Positions 1 through 8,863 are shown, counted from the first letter of the stretch. The stretch is DNA of 43,516 nt from an uncultured Saprospiraceae bacterium (GCA_938028705.1 CALIZI010000218.1:1-43516), one strand, 5' to 3'. Made by a program: numbers and translations. Notes: a model not told the origin generated them from the letters alone.

Positions 1-2
1 TT

Positions 3-320
3 ACTCAAAACATCCAAATGCCAATTCAACTGGTCTATTATCCGCCTTATCACAGTAAATATAATACTGTAGAAAGATTATGGGCAGCTTTAGAGCAGTA
101 TTGGAGTGGACTTATTTTAGATACGGTCGAAAACACCATGAGCATTGCTCAAAAAATGACTTGGAAAGCAGTACATCCTATCATTCATTTTATGGATAAT
201 GTCTATCAAACAGGCATAGAAGTAACTAACGAAGAAATCAAAGAACTTAGTAAATTTATTCAACGAAATCCAGAATTGCCCAAATGGGATATTCTGATTC
301 AATACGACTCAAGTGGGTAG
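3..320 (+). CDS. DDE transposase, C-terminal part (IS630/ISAzo13-like)
   Basis: The frame is open from the window edge, so the N-terminal part of the gene lies outside. The visible part ends a DDE-type transposase: YYPPYHSKYN followed by VERLW is the conserved block carrying the last catalytic acidic residue (the E of VERLW) in IS630/ISAzo13-like enzymes. After it comes the usual helical tail ending near LPKWDILI. The enzyme would cut and join the ends of its insertion sequence. The stop codon is directly followed by the open frame of a truncated secreted-protein gene, so the element end probably lies within a few bases. Whether the transposase is intact cannot be judged. The exact IS family is uncertain, but a DDE transposase is likely. 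Confidence 0.75.
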   Translation, partial: TQNIQMPIQLVYYPPYHSKYNTVERLWAALEQYWSGLILDTVENTMSIAQKMTWKAVHPIIHFMDNVYQTGIEVTNEEIKELSKFIQRNPELPKWDILIQYDSSG

Positions 321-1568
321 CTTATTTTTTTCGCCTTCCCTAATATCATTTGGTCTAATTTAAATGCCCATTTTTCACCATTGGGCATATTTGAGAATAG
401 TGATGGCAGTTTTGTCGGTATCAACGATAAACATACGGCAAATTTCTTTATCTGTGAGAATGTAGGTTACCAATGGGGATATCAAATGTTTTTCACAAAA
501 ATAGATGCAGAAGGCAACTTAGTTAATCATTTTGAAATAAATCCGGGATGTGAAAACAACTTGGGAAGTGTAGCAAAAGTAGATACCGACAAATATGCAG
601 TTGCGGCTACTTTTTACAACGCTCCTCCAAATTGGTCGGGAACTCCGCCGGATAGTCATTTGTTTTTTATGGACGGTGACGGCAACATAACAAATGAAAA
701 AATTTACCCCAATGTTTCTTTTGAGAAAGCATCTATATTTCTCGGCAACCCAAATGAAATTAATCTGATTTATATTAATGAAAATAGAGATATTGATATG
801 AATATTTATAATTATTCACTCGATCTTATTTCTTCTTCAGTATATCTCGATACAAATAATTCACTGCCTACATCAATAATAAAAATTGACGCTCACCAAC
901 AGGCACTAAGTAATAATATCAGCATTGCCATTTCTTATAGAAATTACCCTGATTATAGATTGAAAATATTAACTTTTGATGCCGATTTTAATTTAATCCA
1001 TAATTATGATTATCCGTGGGTAAAATTTGCTTCCAATCGCTTACATTATGCCAATGACAACTTTATAATTGCTTCTACGACAGAGGATAGTGCCGGAAAT
1101 ACTGACATCCGACTTCAACTATTCGCCCCAAATGGAGTACCAATAGATTCAACAATTACAGACCTGATTTTTGATTCTGAAAGAGTCACAGGCTTGGCTG
1201 TTGATGACAATAATCAAATCGTAATTGCGGGAAGTTTTAATTGCTGTAATTTGGATGAAGCGATTGGTGCGAGTAAGTCGTTTCTTTCATTTGAGCATGG
1301 TTTTGTCACCGGAATAGATGAACAGGAATTTAGTGATGACATCCAAATCTTTCCCAATCCGACTACCGGAAATTTGCACATAAAATCTGATATTTCCAAA
1401 ATTGTGAGAATTGATATTTATGACCAATTAGGCAGTGTAATTTTCTCAAAAACAAAATCAAACGAAATCAAAGATATTAATATTTCTGATATTCCAACAG
1501 GTATGTACTTTATTGCTCTAAGCGATGAATATGGCAGAAACGCAGTGAAAAAAATTATTTTTGAATAA
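321..1568 (+). pseudogene. type IX-secreted protein, 5' end lost at an IS boundary
   Basis: The frame is open immediately after the transposase stop (position 321) and reads on to 1568 without a convincing start codon; the first formal start is a TTG at 381. The body has a repetitive beta-rich character with no recognised catalytic motif. The last ~85 residues form a type A type IX sorting domain: IFPNPTTGNLHIKS, then the Ig-like tail ending in KKIIFE. Such domains direct export across the outer membrane by the Por machinery, of which PorQ is encoded at 7034. The natural reading is a large secreted protein whose signal peptide and N-terminus were removed by insertion of the neighbouring transposase element. 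Without a signal peptide it would not be secreted. Confidence 0.7.
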
Positions 1569-1651
1569 GAATTTGCTACGTGAAATACATGTTTCATAAA
1601 ATAATGAAGGTACTTTGGAATGAATTAAAATTAATTTTATGAATTGTAAAT

Positions 1652-2992
1652 TCAATAAATCTCGGCGAGAATACTAGCTTTTACATTTCCATCATTATCA
1701 ATTTTCTGCAAGTTCACTTCTCCAATTTCATTAATTAACAGCGGGTCGTAGGGCGCAGATATTTTAATGTAATTATCTGTAAAACCTGTCATGATACCCG
1801 CTTGTTTGCTATTTTCAAAAAGAACGTTTTTTGCCGTATTTAAATGTTGATTGTAAAAATATCTTTTTTTCTTTTCTGATAAAATCCTTAGCATTTCGTT
1901 CCTGCGTCTGCGCTCGTGCATGGGTACGGGGTCGGGCATTTCGGCAGCCAATGTATTTTCTCTTTCTGAATATGTAAATACATGTAAATACGATATATCT
2001 AACTCATTTACAAAGCGATATGTTTCCAAGAAATCTTCTTCAGTTTCGCCCGGAAAGCCCACAATCACATCCACACCGATACAGCAATGCGGCATCAATT
2101 CTTTGATTTTCGCTACGCGACTTGCATACAAATCACGTTTATAACGACGGCGCATGGCTTTGAGTTGTTTATCATTACCCGATTGGAGTGGTACATGGAA
2201 ATGCGGTACAAAACGCTGCGAAGCCGCCACAAATTCAATGACTTCATCGGTCAATAAATTCGGTTCAATTGACGAAATTCTAAATCGCTCAATGCCTTCT
2301 ACTTTATCCAATTCGCGAATGAGGTCAATAAACATGGCTTCCTTCTTAGGTTTTACGCCTTCAATAACTTCTGTTCCGTTTCCGAAATCGCCCAAATTTA
2401 CGCCCGTCAAAACAATTTCTTTTACGCCCATTTCAGCGATTTTTCGGGCATTGGCAATGACATTTTCAACAGTATCACTACGGCTTTTCCCTCGTGCCAG
2501 CGGTATGGTACAAAACGAACATTTGTAATCACAACCGTCTTGCACTTTCAAAAACGAGCGTGTTCTATCACCAAATGAAAAGGCATTGACAAAATCCCGC
2601 GCTTCCTGCACCTCGCCTGCGTGTACGAGTCCTTTTCCGGGAGCTTTTGAGAGGTCGTCCACATAATCCAAAATGCGAAACTTCTCTGCCGCCCCCAATA
2701 CCAAGTCAACGCCCGGAATTTCAGCAATTTCCTGTGGTTTGAGTTGTGCGTAGCAACCGACCACTACCACATTTGCATGAGGAGCTTGTCGCAATGCCTG
2801 TCGCACGACTTTACGGCATTTCCTATCCGCAAAATCCGTCACCGAACAAGTATTGATGACGTAAATATCTGCGCCTTCATTAAAGTTCACTACGCCATAG
2901 CCGCCCTCCTCGAATAAACGCCCGATAGCGGAAGTTTCCGAGTAGTTGAGCTTGCAGCCCAAGGTGTAAAATGCGACGGTCTTAGGTGTCAT
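1652..2992 (-). CDS. mtaB: tRNA (t6A37) methylthiotransferase MtaB
   Basis: A radical-SAM enzyme that adds a methylthio group to N6-threonylcarbamoyladenosine at position 37 of ANN-decoding tRNAs, giving ms2t6A. The 446 residues match the family length. The N-terminal UPF0004 domain has its three iron-sulfur cysteines (about C13, C49 and C80). The radical-SAM domain has CDYKCSFC (C154, C158, C161), and a TRAM-like domain follows at the C-terminus. The absence of RimO- or MiaB-specific features and the LGCKLNYSET start favour MtaB. A TATCTTTG -7 element 32 bases upstream supports the ATG at 2992. The gene stands alone, convergent with the truncated secreted-protein gene. Confidence 0.93.
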   Translation of the reverse strand: MTPKTVAFYTLGCKLNYSETSAIGRLFEEGGYGVVNFNEGADIYVINTCSVTDFADRKCRKVVRQALRQAPHANVVVVGCYAQLKPQEIAEIPGVDLVLGAAEKFRILDYVDDLSKAPGKGLVHAGEVQEARDFVNAFSFGDRTRSFLKVQDGCDYKCSFCTIPLARGKSRSDTVENVIANARKIAEMGVKEIVLTGVNLGDFGNGTEVIEGVKPKKEAMFIDLIRELDKVEGIERFRISSIEPNLLTDEVIEFVAASQRFVPHFHVPLQSGNDKQLKAMRRRYKRDLYASRVAKIKELMPHCCIGVDVIVGFPGETEEDFLETYRFVNELDISYLHVFTYSERENTLAAEMPDPVPMHERRRRNEMLRILSEKKKRYFYNQHLNTAKNVLFENSKQAGIMTGFTDNYIKISAPYDPLLINEIGEVNLQKIDNDGNVKASILAEIY

Positions 2993-3023
2993 AATTGTAA
3001 CGTTGTCAGCCTGATGGCGAGTG

Positions 3024-3031
3024 CAAAGATA
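3024..3031 (-). promoter_or_regulatory. mtaB -7 promoter element
   Basis: On the minus strand this reads TATCTTTG, matching the Bacteroidota sigma -7 consensus TAnnTTTG. It would give a leader of about 25 bases before the mtaB ATG. No clear TTG -33 element was found. Confidence 0.6.
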
Positions 3032-3052
3032 GGGATTTTTTCGTGGTTTTGC

Positions 3053-3838
3053 TTAGGCAATTTGAAAGGCGGTTTTGACGTGATTCATCATGCGATTCAT
3101 GGATGTATTTGCTTTATTTTCAGCAATTCCTACACGTAAGCACATATCCGCGAGTTGTTTTTGTTGATAACGAACCGCACTTTTTCCCTTTCTTTCTTTG
3201 AAAATTTTGTCGTACATCTGAAAGATATATTTGCCGCGTAATTTGAGGCTGTAATTGGTTTGGAGGTCGTCGAGTGTGGTTTGAGTTGGTTTTGTGTAGT
3301 TTCTTTTTTGTAAAAATAATAAACTCAAATCTGTACTGCCTTTAGGTATAATAGATTCATTTAATATCGTTACTTTTGAAAATTCGTTATCGTGTGCCTT
3401 ATTATTTTTCCATAATTCTACTTCAAAAGCGAACCAATCGCAGACACTTTTTATGATTTTATCGCGTTTTTCGATTTCTTTTTGGTCTAATAATTCCTCT
3501 AACCTTTCCTTGCCATCATGGTATAAATCATTCTCAATACTGTAACCAAGTGTGAAGAAAATATCTTGATATTCAGTTGGAACTCCGGTGAATACCCAAA
3601 GGTCTTTATCAGCGATGTAGAGGACTTTTTTGTTGGGAAGTTCGTGGCGGCGTTCATAGATTTTGAGTAAGGTGGAGCGACTTCCGCATGGCGTAAAATC
3701 TACCTCTAAATTACCGATTTTTTCTTGTAACATTCTGTAAATAAACACATCTGTCTTACCTTCAACAAGTACAACAGGTACGCTCGTATCCTGCAAATAC
3801 GCAATGATTTCATCCGGTGTAAATTGAATATTCGCCAT
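3053..3838 (-). CDS. DUF4435 TOPRIM protein, AriB-like (PARIS-type defence)
   Basis: A 261-residue protein with a TOPRIM-like core: VVLVEGKTD (E26) followed by VLYIADKD (D77, D79), the acidic residues expected of a metal-dependent nuclease. This fits DUF4435, the family of the AriB effector of PARIS, which is released from the AriA ATPase when phage anti-restriction proteins are sensed and then cuts host tRNA. The ATG overlaps the stop of the ATPase gene (TAATG), so the two are translationally coupled, in the same ATPase-then-TOPRIM order as PARIS. The remaining ~150 residues are helical and without motifs I recognise. OLD-like or other ATPase/TOPRIM defence pairs are the alternatives. The assignment rests on motifs and gene order only. 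Confidence 0.65.
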   Translation of the reverse strand: MANIQFTPDEIIAYLQDTSVPVVLVEGKTDVFIYRMLQEKIGNLEVDFTPCGSRSTLLKIYERRHELPNKKVLYIADKDLWVFTGVPTEYQDIFFTLGYSIENDLYHDGKERLEELLDQKEIEKRDKIIKSVCDWFAFEVELWKNNKAHDNEFSKVTILNESIIPKGSTDLSLLFLQKRNYTKPTQTTLDDLQTNYSLKLRGKYIFQMYDKIFKERKGKSAVRYQQKQLADMCLRVGIAENKANTSMNRMMNHVKTAFQIA

Positions 3839-4920
3839 TATGCTGTCACCATTTCTTGTTGAGTCAGAATAAATTGTTTATCAGGATATTTTGCATAAAT
3901 AAATGGTGAATGTGTCGCTACAATAAATTGATTTGTTGTATTTTGTTCCATTAACACAGGAAATAATATGCGCTGCCAATCTCCATGCAGACTTATTTCC
4001 GGTTCATCAATAAAAATAATAGTGTCATCTGCGAAGAAATTGTAGCAAAGGAAACTTAACATTTGTTTTTCACCGAAAGAAAGTCGGTCAGGCTCATTTT
4101 TTTCACCTTCCCCAAGTGTCAGTTTTTTAGTCAGCTGTATTTCTTTGTTTTTGATAATTTTTTTAACAAAATTGGATAAAACAATCATAGGGTTGAGTAT
4201 TTCTTTACGCTTTTTATCATTCGCTTCGACTGCCGTTTGAATATCTTTTAATGCTGTTTCTGCTCCTTTGCCATTACTTGTATTTTTTAAGATAAATTCA
4301 GATTCTATTTCTTGTAATTTTCTTAATTCTTGTGAAATATCGGAGTATTTTGCGGTAACTGCATTGACTATATCTTGCGACGATACAGACATCACAAGTC
4401 TATGATAGATGTACCTATTTAAATCAACGTTTTTATGATATGTTTTAAAATAATTTGAAATTCTATCTATGTTGTCTGATAGTGTATCATTAATTCCATT
4501 TATACCAAGTCCTCCTTCAATCCTTCTGAATGTAGGCATAAAAATGGAATCGTTATCTCCTGCAAAATCATTTACAATATCATGTATAAAATCAGGAATT
4601 TCTGTTCCATTTCCTACCTTTCTATCATATAATCTGGCAAAATCGCCCAATTCTCTACCATTTACAGTGATAAATAGTTTTCCCTTCTTCTCTTGTAAAA
4701 GTTTAATCGTATTACCCTCAAAACTTTCTAATTCAACAATATCAAATGGTATATCAGAGGGAAACCAATAAATATTCCCACTATACACATACCACATCAA
4801 TTTGAGCAGACTCGTTTTACCACAGCCATTCTGTCCCACGAGGATATTCAAATCCCGATGAAAGGTCAAGTCAAAATCAAAGCGACCATTGAGGTTCTTA
4901 ACTATCAGACGTTTTATCAT
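3838..4920 (-). CDS. ABC/SMC-type AAA ATPase, AriA-like (PARIS-type defence)
   Basis: A 360-residue ATPase of the OLD/AAA15-21 class. The Walker A is GQNGCGKT (residues 29-36), the signature is LSFGEKQ, the Walker B is IIFIDEPE, and the switch histidine lies in ATHSP. The region between them is helical, probably a short coiled-coil insert. In PARIS the ATPase AriA holds the TOPRIM effector AriB and acts as sensor. The start at 4920 (MIKRLIVKNL) is preferred to the in-frame start at 4959 because a TATCTTTG promoter element lies between them, and because the usual domain start (short strand, then the P-loop) begins at 4920. The gene overlaps the DUF4435 gene by one base. It sits among housekeeping genes with no mobility genes alongside. 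Confidence 0.7.
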   Translation of the reverse strand: MIKRLIVKNLNGRFDFDLTFHRDLNILVGQNGCGKTSLLKLMWYVYSGNIYWFPSDIPFDIVELESFEGNTIKLLQEKKGKLFITVNGRELGDFARLYDRKVGNGTEIPDFIHDIVNDFAGDNDSIFMPTFRRIEGGLGINGINDTLSDNIDRISNYFKTYHKNVDLNRYIYHRLVMSVSSQDIVNAVTAKYSDISQELRKLQEIESEFILKNTSNGKGAETALKDIQTAVEANDKKRKEILNPMIVLSNFVKKIIKNKEIQLTKKLTLGEGEKNEPDRLSFGEKQMLSFLCYNFFADDTIIFIDEPEISLHGDWQRILFPVLMEQNTTNQFIVATHSPFIYAKYPDKQFILTQQEMVTA

Positions 4921-4934
4921 ATCATGTTTTTTAA

Positions 4935-4942
4935 CAAAGATA
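4935..4942 (-). promoter_or_regulatory. -7 promoter element of the PARIS-like operon
   Basis: Minus-strand TATCTTTG (TAnnTTTG). It would start the transcript about 8 bases before the ATG at 4920, leaving a very short leader. It lies inside the longer alternative reading frame and so decides the start. No good -33 TTG was seen. Confidence 0.55.
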
Positions 4943-5030
4943 AACAATTTAGAGAACACTTGCTAAAATCCCATTCACACAAAAAATCTGTATCAATCCG
5001 CTCCATCCGCCAAATCTGCGTTCTATCACG

Positions 5031-5846
5031 CTAGACCGCCACCGCATGTTCCCTCAATGCCTCATTCAAAGACACCTTTTTATCCGTACTTTCTTTGCGC
5101 TCACCGATAATTAAGGCACAAGGCACTTGATACTCTCCCGCCGGAAATTTCTTGGTGTAAGTGCCGGGAATCACCACCGAGCGGGGCGGTACATAACCAC
5201 GATATTCTTTGGGTTCAGATTGAGTCACGTCAATAATATGTGTGGATTGCGTAATCACTGTATTAGCACCGAGTACCGATTCGCGCCCAATTCGCACACC
5301 TTCTACTACAATGCAGCGAGAACCAATAAAACAATCATCTTCAATAATCGTGGGTGTTGCCTGTAAGGGTTCAAGTACGCCACCGATACCAACCCCGCCA
5401 CTCAAATGTACATTCTTGCCGATTTGACCGCAGGAGCCTACCGTTGCCCAAGTATCGACCATCGTGCCGCTATCGACATAAGCACCGATATTGACATACG
5501 AAGGCATCATAATTACACCCTTTTGGATAAATGCGCCATATCTCGCAATGGCATGAGGCACAACGCGCACTCCCTTTGCCGCATAGTCGCGTTTGAGTAG
5601 CATTTTATCGTGAAACTCGAAAGGACCGACCTCTATCGTCTCCATTTTTTGAATAGGGAAATACAAGACCACCGCCTTTTTGACCCATTCATTGACCTGC
5701 CAATCGTCACCCATAGGCTGCGCCACACGCAACTCGCCCACATCCAATAAATCAATGACTTTTCGGATGGCTATCTGCGTTTCACTTTCTTTCAATAATT
5801 CACGATTTTCCCAAGCCCTTTCTATCGGTTGTTGTAAATTTTCCAT
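5031..5846 (-). CDS. dapD: tetrahydrodipicolinate N-succinyltransferase
   Basis: Cytoplasmic trimeric enzyme that transfers succinyl from succinyl-CoA to tetrahydrodipicolinate, in the succinylase route to diaminopimelate and lysine. The 271 residues are close to the E. coli length (274). The sequence has a helical N-terminal domain and then a left-handed beta-helix of hexapeptide repeats from about residue 100 to 200 (for example MPSYVNIGAYVDSGTMVDTW and DCFIGSRCIVVEGVRIG). A C-terminal segment near VPPRSVVIPGT closes the acyl-CoA site. It is a single gene, divergent from the lipoprotein gene at 5991, with a large palindrome between them. Confidence 0.96.
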   Translation of the reverse strand: MENLQQPIERAWENRELLKESETQIAIRKVIDLLDVGELRVAQPMGDDWQVNEWVKKAVVLYFPIQKMETIEVGPFEFHDKMLLKRDYAAKGVRVVPHAIARYGAFIQKGVIMMPSYVNIGAYVDSGTMVDTWATVGSCGQIGKNVHLSGGVGIGGVLEPLQATPTIIEDDCFIGSRCIVVEGVRIGRESVLGANTVITQSTHIIDVTQSEPKEYRGYVPPRSVVIPGTYTKKFPAGEYQVPCALIIGERKESTDKKVSLNEALREHAVAV

Positions 5847-5889
5847 TTGTTTGTATTTTTAAAATAATTAAACTTTTTATAACGTTATC

Positions 5890-5954
5890 GTACAGGCGAT
5901 TTCAATCGCCATGTATTAGCTAAACATTGACATGGCGATTGAAATCGCCTGTAC
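5890..5954. repeat. perfect 24-bp inverted repeat, each arm itself palindromic
   Basis: Arms 5890-5913 and 5931-5954 are perfect reverse complements with a 17-base loop. Within each arm GGCGAT and ATCGCC pair again around four bases. It lies between the divergent starts of dapD and the lipoprotein gene, so it is not a terminator of either. It resembles a small intergenic palindromic element or a cruciform-forming regulatory site. Confidence 0.8.
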
Positions 5955-5990
5955 AGGTTGCAAAGAAACTATAAAACCTATTTATACAAG

Positions 5991-6620
5991 ATGATTTTAA
6001 TAAGAAAAATTATTTTTTGGAATGTATTGTTTGTTCTTGTTGGCTGTTCCAAACCTATTGAAGTGATACAAGAACATGACGATAATGATAATTTGATAGA
6101 GTACCAACGACGTAAAAGCGACTTTGCCAAACATGGTTGGTACAAACGCTATTACCCCGACGGCAAATTGAATGAAGAAGCACAGTATGTGGATAATAAA
6201 ATGACCGGCGAGCGAAAAATGTACGCCCAAGACGGTAGTGTAATGGTTCGCGAAAATCATGTTGACGGTAAATTTGAGGGTTTGTACCAATCCTATTATC
6301 CGAGCGGCGAAGTCGAACAGGAAGGTAATTATCGGAATAATGCCATGAGTGGGGAGTGGAAATTTTACTACGAGACAGGTGGCTTGCGTGAGGTCGTTAA
6401 TTTTGAAAATAATAATGAAAATGGTGCATTCAAGGAGTATCATCCCAATGGAAAACTCAAAACAGAAGGCACTTACAAGGACGGTAATTACGAGATTGGC
6501 GAACTCAAAAAATACGATGAATCGGGTACATTGGCAGCTAAAATGAACTGCGAAATCAAACAAATTGCAGGAGAAACCGTTAGCTTCTGCACAACGACTT
6601 GGAAAGCTGAAAATGAATGA
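5991..6620 (+). CDS. lipoprotein with MORN_2/YwqK-type repeats
   Basis: A 209-residue predicted lipoprotein. It has a short basic start, a hydrophobic stretch and the lipobox LVGC with the lipidated cysteine at residue 19. From about residue 45 it carries at least five copies of a ~22-residue repeat of the form G-x-W/Y-K-x-Y-Y-P-x-G-x-L/V with E-x-x-Y (for example GWYKRYYPDGKL, GLYQSYYPSGEV, GAFKEYHPNGKL). These are MORN-variant repeats of the YwqK family. YwqK is annotated as an antitoxin in Bacillus, but in Bacteroidota most members are envelope lipoproteins of unknown role, so I assign no function. The start at 5991 is chosen over an upstream TTG (5958) because it begins the signal peptide. 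It is a single gene. Confidence 0.8.
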   Translation: MILIRKIIFWNVLFVLVGCSKPIEVIQEHDDNDNLIEYQRRKSDFAKHGWYKRYYPDGKLNEEAQYVDNKMTGERKMYAQDGSVMVRENHVDGKFEGLYQSYYPSGEVEQEGNYRNNAMSGEWKFYYETGGLREVVNFENNNENGAFKEYHPNGKLKTEGTYKDGNYEIGELKKYDESGTLAAKMNCEIKQIAGETVSFCTTTWKAENE

Positions 6621-6794
6621 GTTGTCAATGAATGAATGTTGAATTTTGAATGAATGAATAATTCGACTTGAATAGAATTGTTTTTTTATTAAAAAAATAA
6701 TTTTTATAAAAAATTCATTTTTAAGTAGTAAGACATTTTTATTTTATAAAAAAAATACATTAAAATACTGATAATCAGATAGTTGATGAAATCA

Positions 6795-6911
6795 TTGGCT
6801 ACCCGTCTAACGTTGGACACTTTGACAATCAATAAGTTACAAGCCCATTGAAATTCAAGTTATTATGATAACTATCGACTATGGACTGTCCAACTATCGA
6901 CTGGTAGCCAA
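6795..6911. repeat. imperfect nested inverted repeat in the lipoprotein-porQ gap
   Basis: TTGGCTACC (6795-6803) pairs with 6903-6911, and GTTGGACA (6812-6819) pairs with 6887-6894, giving two nested arms around ~67 bases. The rest of the 6621-7033 gap is AT-rich with no reading frame or clear promoter. It could be a decayed miniature element. Confidence 0.5.
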
Positions 6912-7033
6912 ATCATTTTTATAATTTAATTCAGTCCACTTACTTAGTACAAAAAAAATTATAAAATAATTACATTTAATATAATAAATACTCATACTTC
7001 GGTGCGACTATAAATGTTGAATCCAACAAATCT

Positions 7034-8083
7034 ATGCGACTATATACCACAATATTTTTCCTTTTACTTTTCTCCCAAATAACATCCGCACAAATCGGCG
7101 GCGATAATGTCTATGAGTTTATGAATCTACCTATATCTGCGCGGGTCAGCGCACTTGGTGGCAATTTGATTACGGTAAAAGACGACGATAATGCCCTTGC
7201 TTATGGCAATCCGGCAGCACTCAATCCGTTGATGCACAAGCAAATAACCTTTAATTCTGCCTTTTATGCGGCGGGGATTAATTATGGTTTTTTAGGTTAT
7301 GGTTTTCACAATAATCGTTTCAATACTACATTCAATGCAGGTATTCAATATATTACTTATGGTAATTTTGTAGCCACCGATGAAACAGGACTTCAAACCG
7401 GTGAATTTAGTGCGTCGGAATATGTATTCAACATTGGCGCAGGCAGGCAATACAGCGAAGAATTGTCTTACGGTATCAATCTCAAAACCATTTACTCGCG
7501 ACTCGAATCTTACAACTCAGTGGGTATAGCTGCCGATGCTGCTGTCATGTACGCCGATACATCCACCAATTTTACCGCTACATTGCTGTTCAAAAACATC
7601 GGTACGCAGCTCACCGCTTATACACCCGATAATCGTGAGGACGTACCATTTGAAGTGCAAGCAGGTATCTCAAAACGACTACGGTATTTACCTTTCCGCT
7701 TCTCTATTATTGCCCACAATCTCCAACGTTGGAATATTCGCTATGATGACCCGAACCAAGTAGAACCCACCTCGCTATTCGACGATACGCCGCAAGAGAC
7801 GAACAGGTTTGTGGTGTTTACGGATAATTTTTTCCGTCATTTTATCTTCAATGGAGAATTGCTTGCAGGAAAGGCAGAGAATTTCAGATTGCGATTGGGC
7901 TATAATCACCTGCGTCGTGCCGAGTTGAATGTCAATAACTTACGTAGCTTGGCGGGCTTTTCTACGGGTATAGGTATCAAGGTCAAAAAGTTCAGAATTG
8001 ATTATGGACTTGCGGTATATCACCTCGCAGGTGCGGTGCATCATTTTGGGATTTCTACGGATATTGGGTCATTTAGAAGGTAG
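7034..8083 (+). CDS. porQ: type IX secretion system protein PorQ
   Basis: Outer-membrane beta-barrel of the FadL/PorV-like family. PorQ works with PorU, PorV and PorZ in the surface attachment complex that removes sorting domains and attaches cargo. A signal peptide (MRLYTTIFFLLLFSQITSAQ) is followed by the family signature GGDNVYEFMNLPISARVSAL and then DDDNALAYGNPAALN. The rest is alternating strand pattern, and the 349 residues fit the PorQ size. Its substrates in this window would be the proteins at 321-1568 (now truncated) and 35716-37959. It stands alone. The mobile region begins just downstream of its stop. Confidence 0.9.
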   Translation: MRLYTTIFFLLLFSQITSAQIGGDNVYEFMNLPISARVSALGGNLITVKDDDNALAYGNPAALNPLMHKQITFNSAFYAAGINYGFLGYGFHNNRFNTTFNAGIQYITYGNFVATDETGLQTGEFSASEYVFNIGAGRQYSEELSYGINLKTIYSRLESYNSVGIAADAAVMYADTSTNFTATLLFKNIGTQLTAYTPDNREDVPFEVQAGISKRLRYLPFRFSIIAHNLQRWNIRYDDPNQVEPTSLFDDTPQETNRFVVFTDNFFRHFIFNGELLAGKAENFRLRLGYNHLRRAELNVNNLRSLAGFSTGIGIKVKKFRIDYGLAVYHLAGAVHHFGISTDIGSFRR

Positions 8084-8107
8084 TATTTTACAGTTGAAAA
8101 GGGAGGG

Positions 8108-8473
8108 TTAAGTGACTTTCAGACTTTCTCTTTTTGTTTTGAGGGCTTTTAGTTCCTTTAAGTCAGCCATTAATTTTTTGAGGGGATATTTTTTGTTGAT
8201 ATACAAATTTAGAGCAATATCATCTTTCAATTCCTTTCTTCTTTGCTCATCTTTATTGCCATTAATATTATGGTCAATAGAGAGATGTTCAATAGAATGT
8301 ACGGGAACTTCATACAAGTCAGCCAACTTAGTAAGTGTCTCTGTATCAGGGGCTTCCGACTGGTTTTCTAATTGAGTTAATTTATCTGTGGAGATACCAA
8401 TTTCATTAGCCACATGGTCTAATGTATAGGCTCTTTTATCTCTGATTAATTTTAATGTTTTTCCGTATTTCAT
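8108..8473 (-). CDS. XRE-type HTH protein (left copy)
   Basis: A 121-residue protein with an N-terminal Cro/C1-type helix-turn-helix (LKLIRDKRAYTLDHVANEIG, then ISTDKLTQLENQ at about residues 8-40). The tail is charged and helical with a leucine-rich end (LKKLMADLKELKAL). It is over 90% identical by eye to the protein at 18724-19098, so this is a duplicated element gene. The start MKYGKTL is chosen to match that copy; an extra Met lies just before it. It follows a paralogue (8492-8863) with an 18-base gap and is probably cotranscribed from the promoter at 8891. It is likely a DNA-binding regulator; the target is unknown. Confidence 0.75.
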   Translation of the reverse strand: MKYGKTLKLIRDKRAYTLDHVANEIGISTDKLTQLENQSEAPDTETLTKLADLYEVPVHSIEHLSIDHNINGNKDEQRRKELKDDIALNLYINKKYPLKKLMADLKELKALKTKRESLKVT

Positions 8474-8491
8474 CATCTAAAAACTATGATT

Positions 8492-8863
8492 TTAGGAAGA
8501 TTCATGGACTTTCAAACCTTCTCTTTTTGTTTTTAGCTGCCTGAGTTCTCTTAGGTTATCAGAGAGGGTTCTTAGCGGATATTTTCCTTCAATAAAAAGG
8601 TGGTAGGCAATGTCGCTTTTAAGTTCTTGTCTCCTTTGTTCATCTTTATCTCCATTGGTATTGTGGTCAATAGAAAGTTGTTTAATGATACTAATAGGGG
8701 TCTGATATAAGTCGGACAATTTGGTAAGTATCTCTATATCAGGGGCTTGTGCTTGTGTTTCTATTTCAGTTAATTCATCGGAAGAAATACCAATTTCATC
8801 AGCTACATATTCTAATGAGTAGGTCTTTTTATCTCTAATCAACTTTAAAATTTCTCCGTCCAT
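8492..8863 (-). CDS. XRE-type HTH protein, paralogue of the downstream gene
   Basis: A 123-residue protein with the same layout as its neighbour: an HTH (LKLIRDKKTYSLEYVADEIG, then ISSDELTEIETQ), then a region with SIDHNTNGDKDEQRRQELK and a helical tail. It is clearly paralogous to 8108-8473 but more distant. The ATG at 8863 is chosen over a TTG at 8893 because the TTG lies inside the TATCTTTG promoter element. The upstream ~60 bases and the first two codons are nearly identical to those of the unrelated acidic gene at 19123-19374, so promoter and coding region were shuffled between element copies. Confidence 0.75.
   Translation of the reverse strand: MDGEILKLIRDKKTYSLEYVADEIGISSDELTEIETQAQAPDIEILTKLSDLYQTPISIIKQLSIDHNTNGDKDEQRRQELKSDIAYHLFIEGKYPLRTLSDNLRELRQLKTKREGLKVHESS

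Noticed and set aside
5997-6563. 188-residue hydrophobic frame opposite to the lipoprotein gene
   Set aside because: It is the antisense shadow of the MORN-repeat protein, whose signal peptide and repeats are clear.
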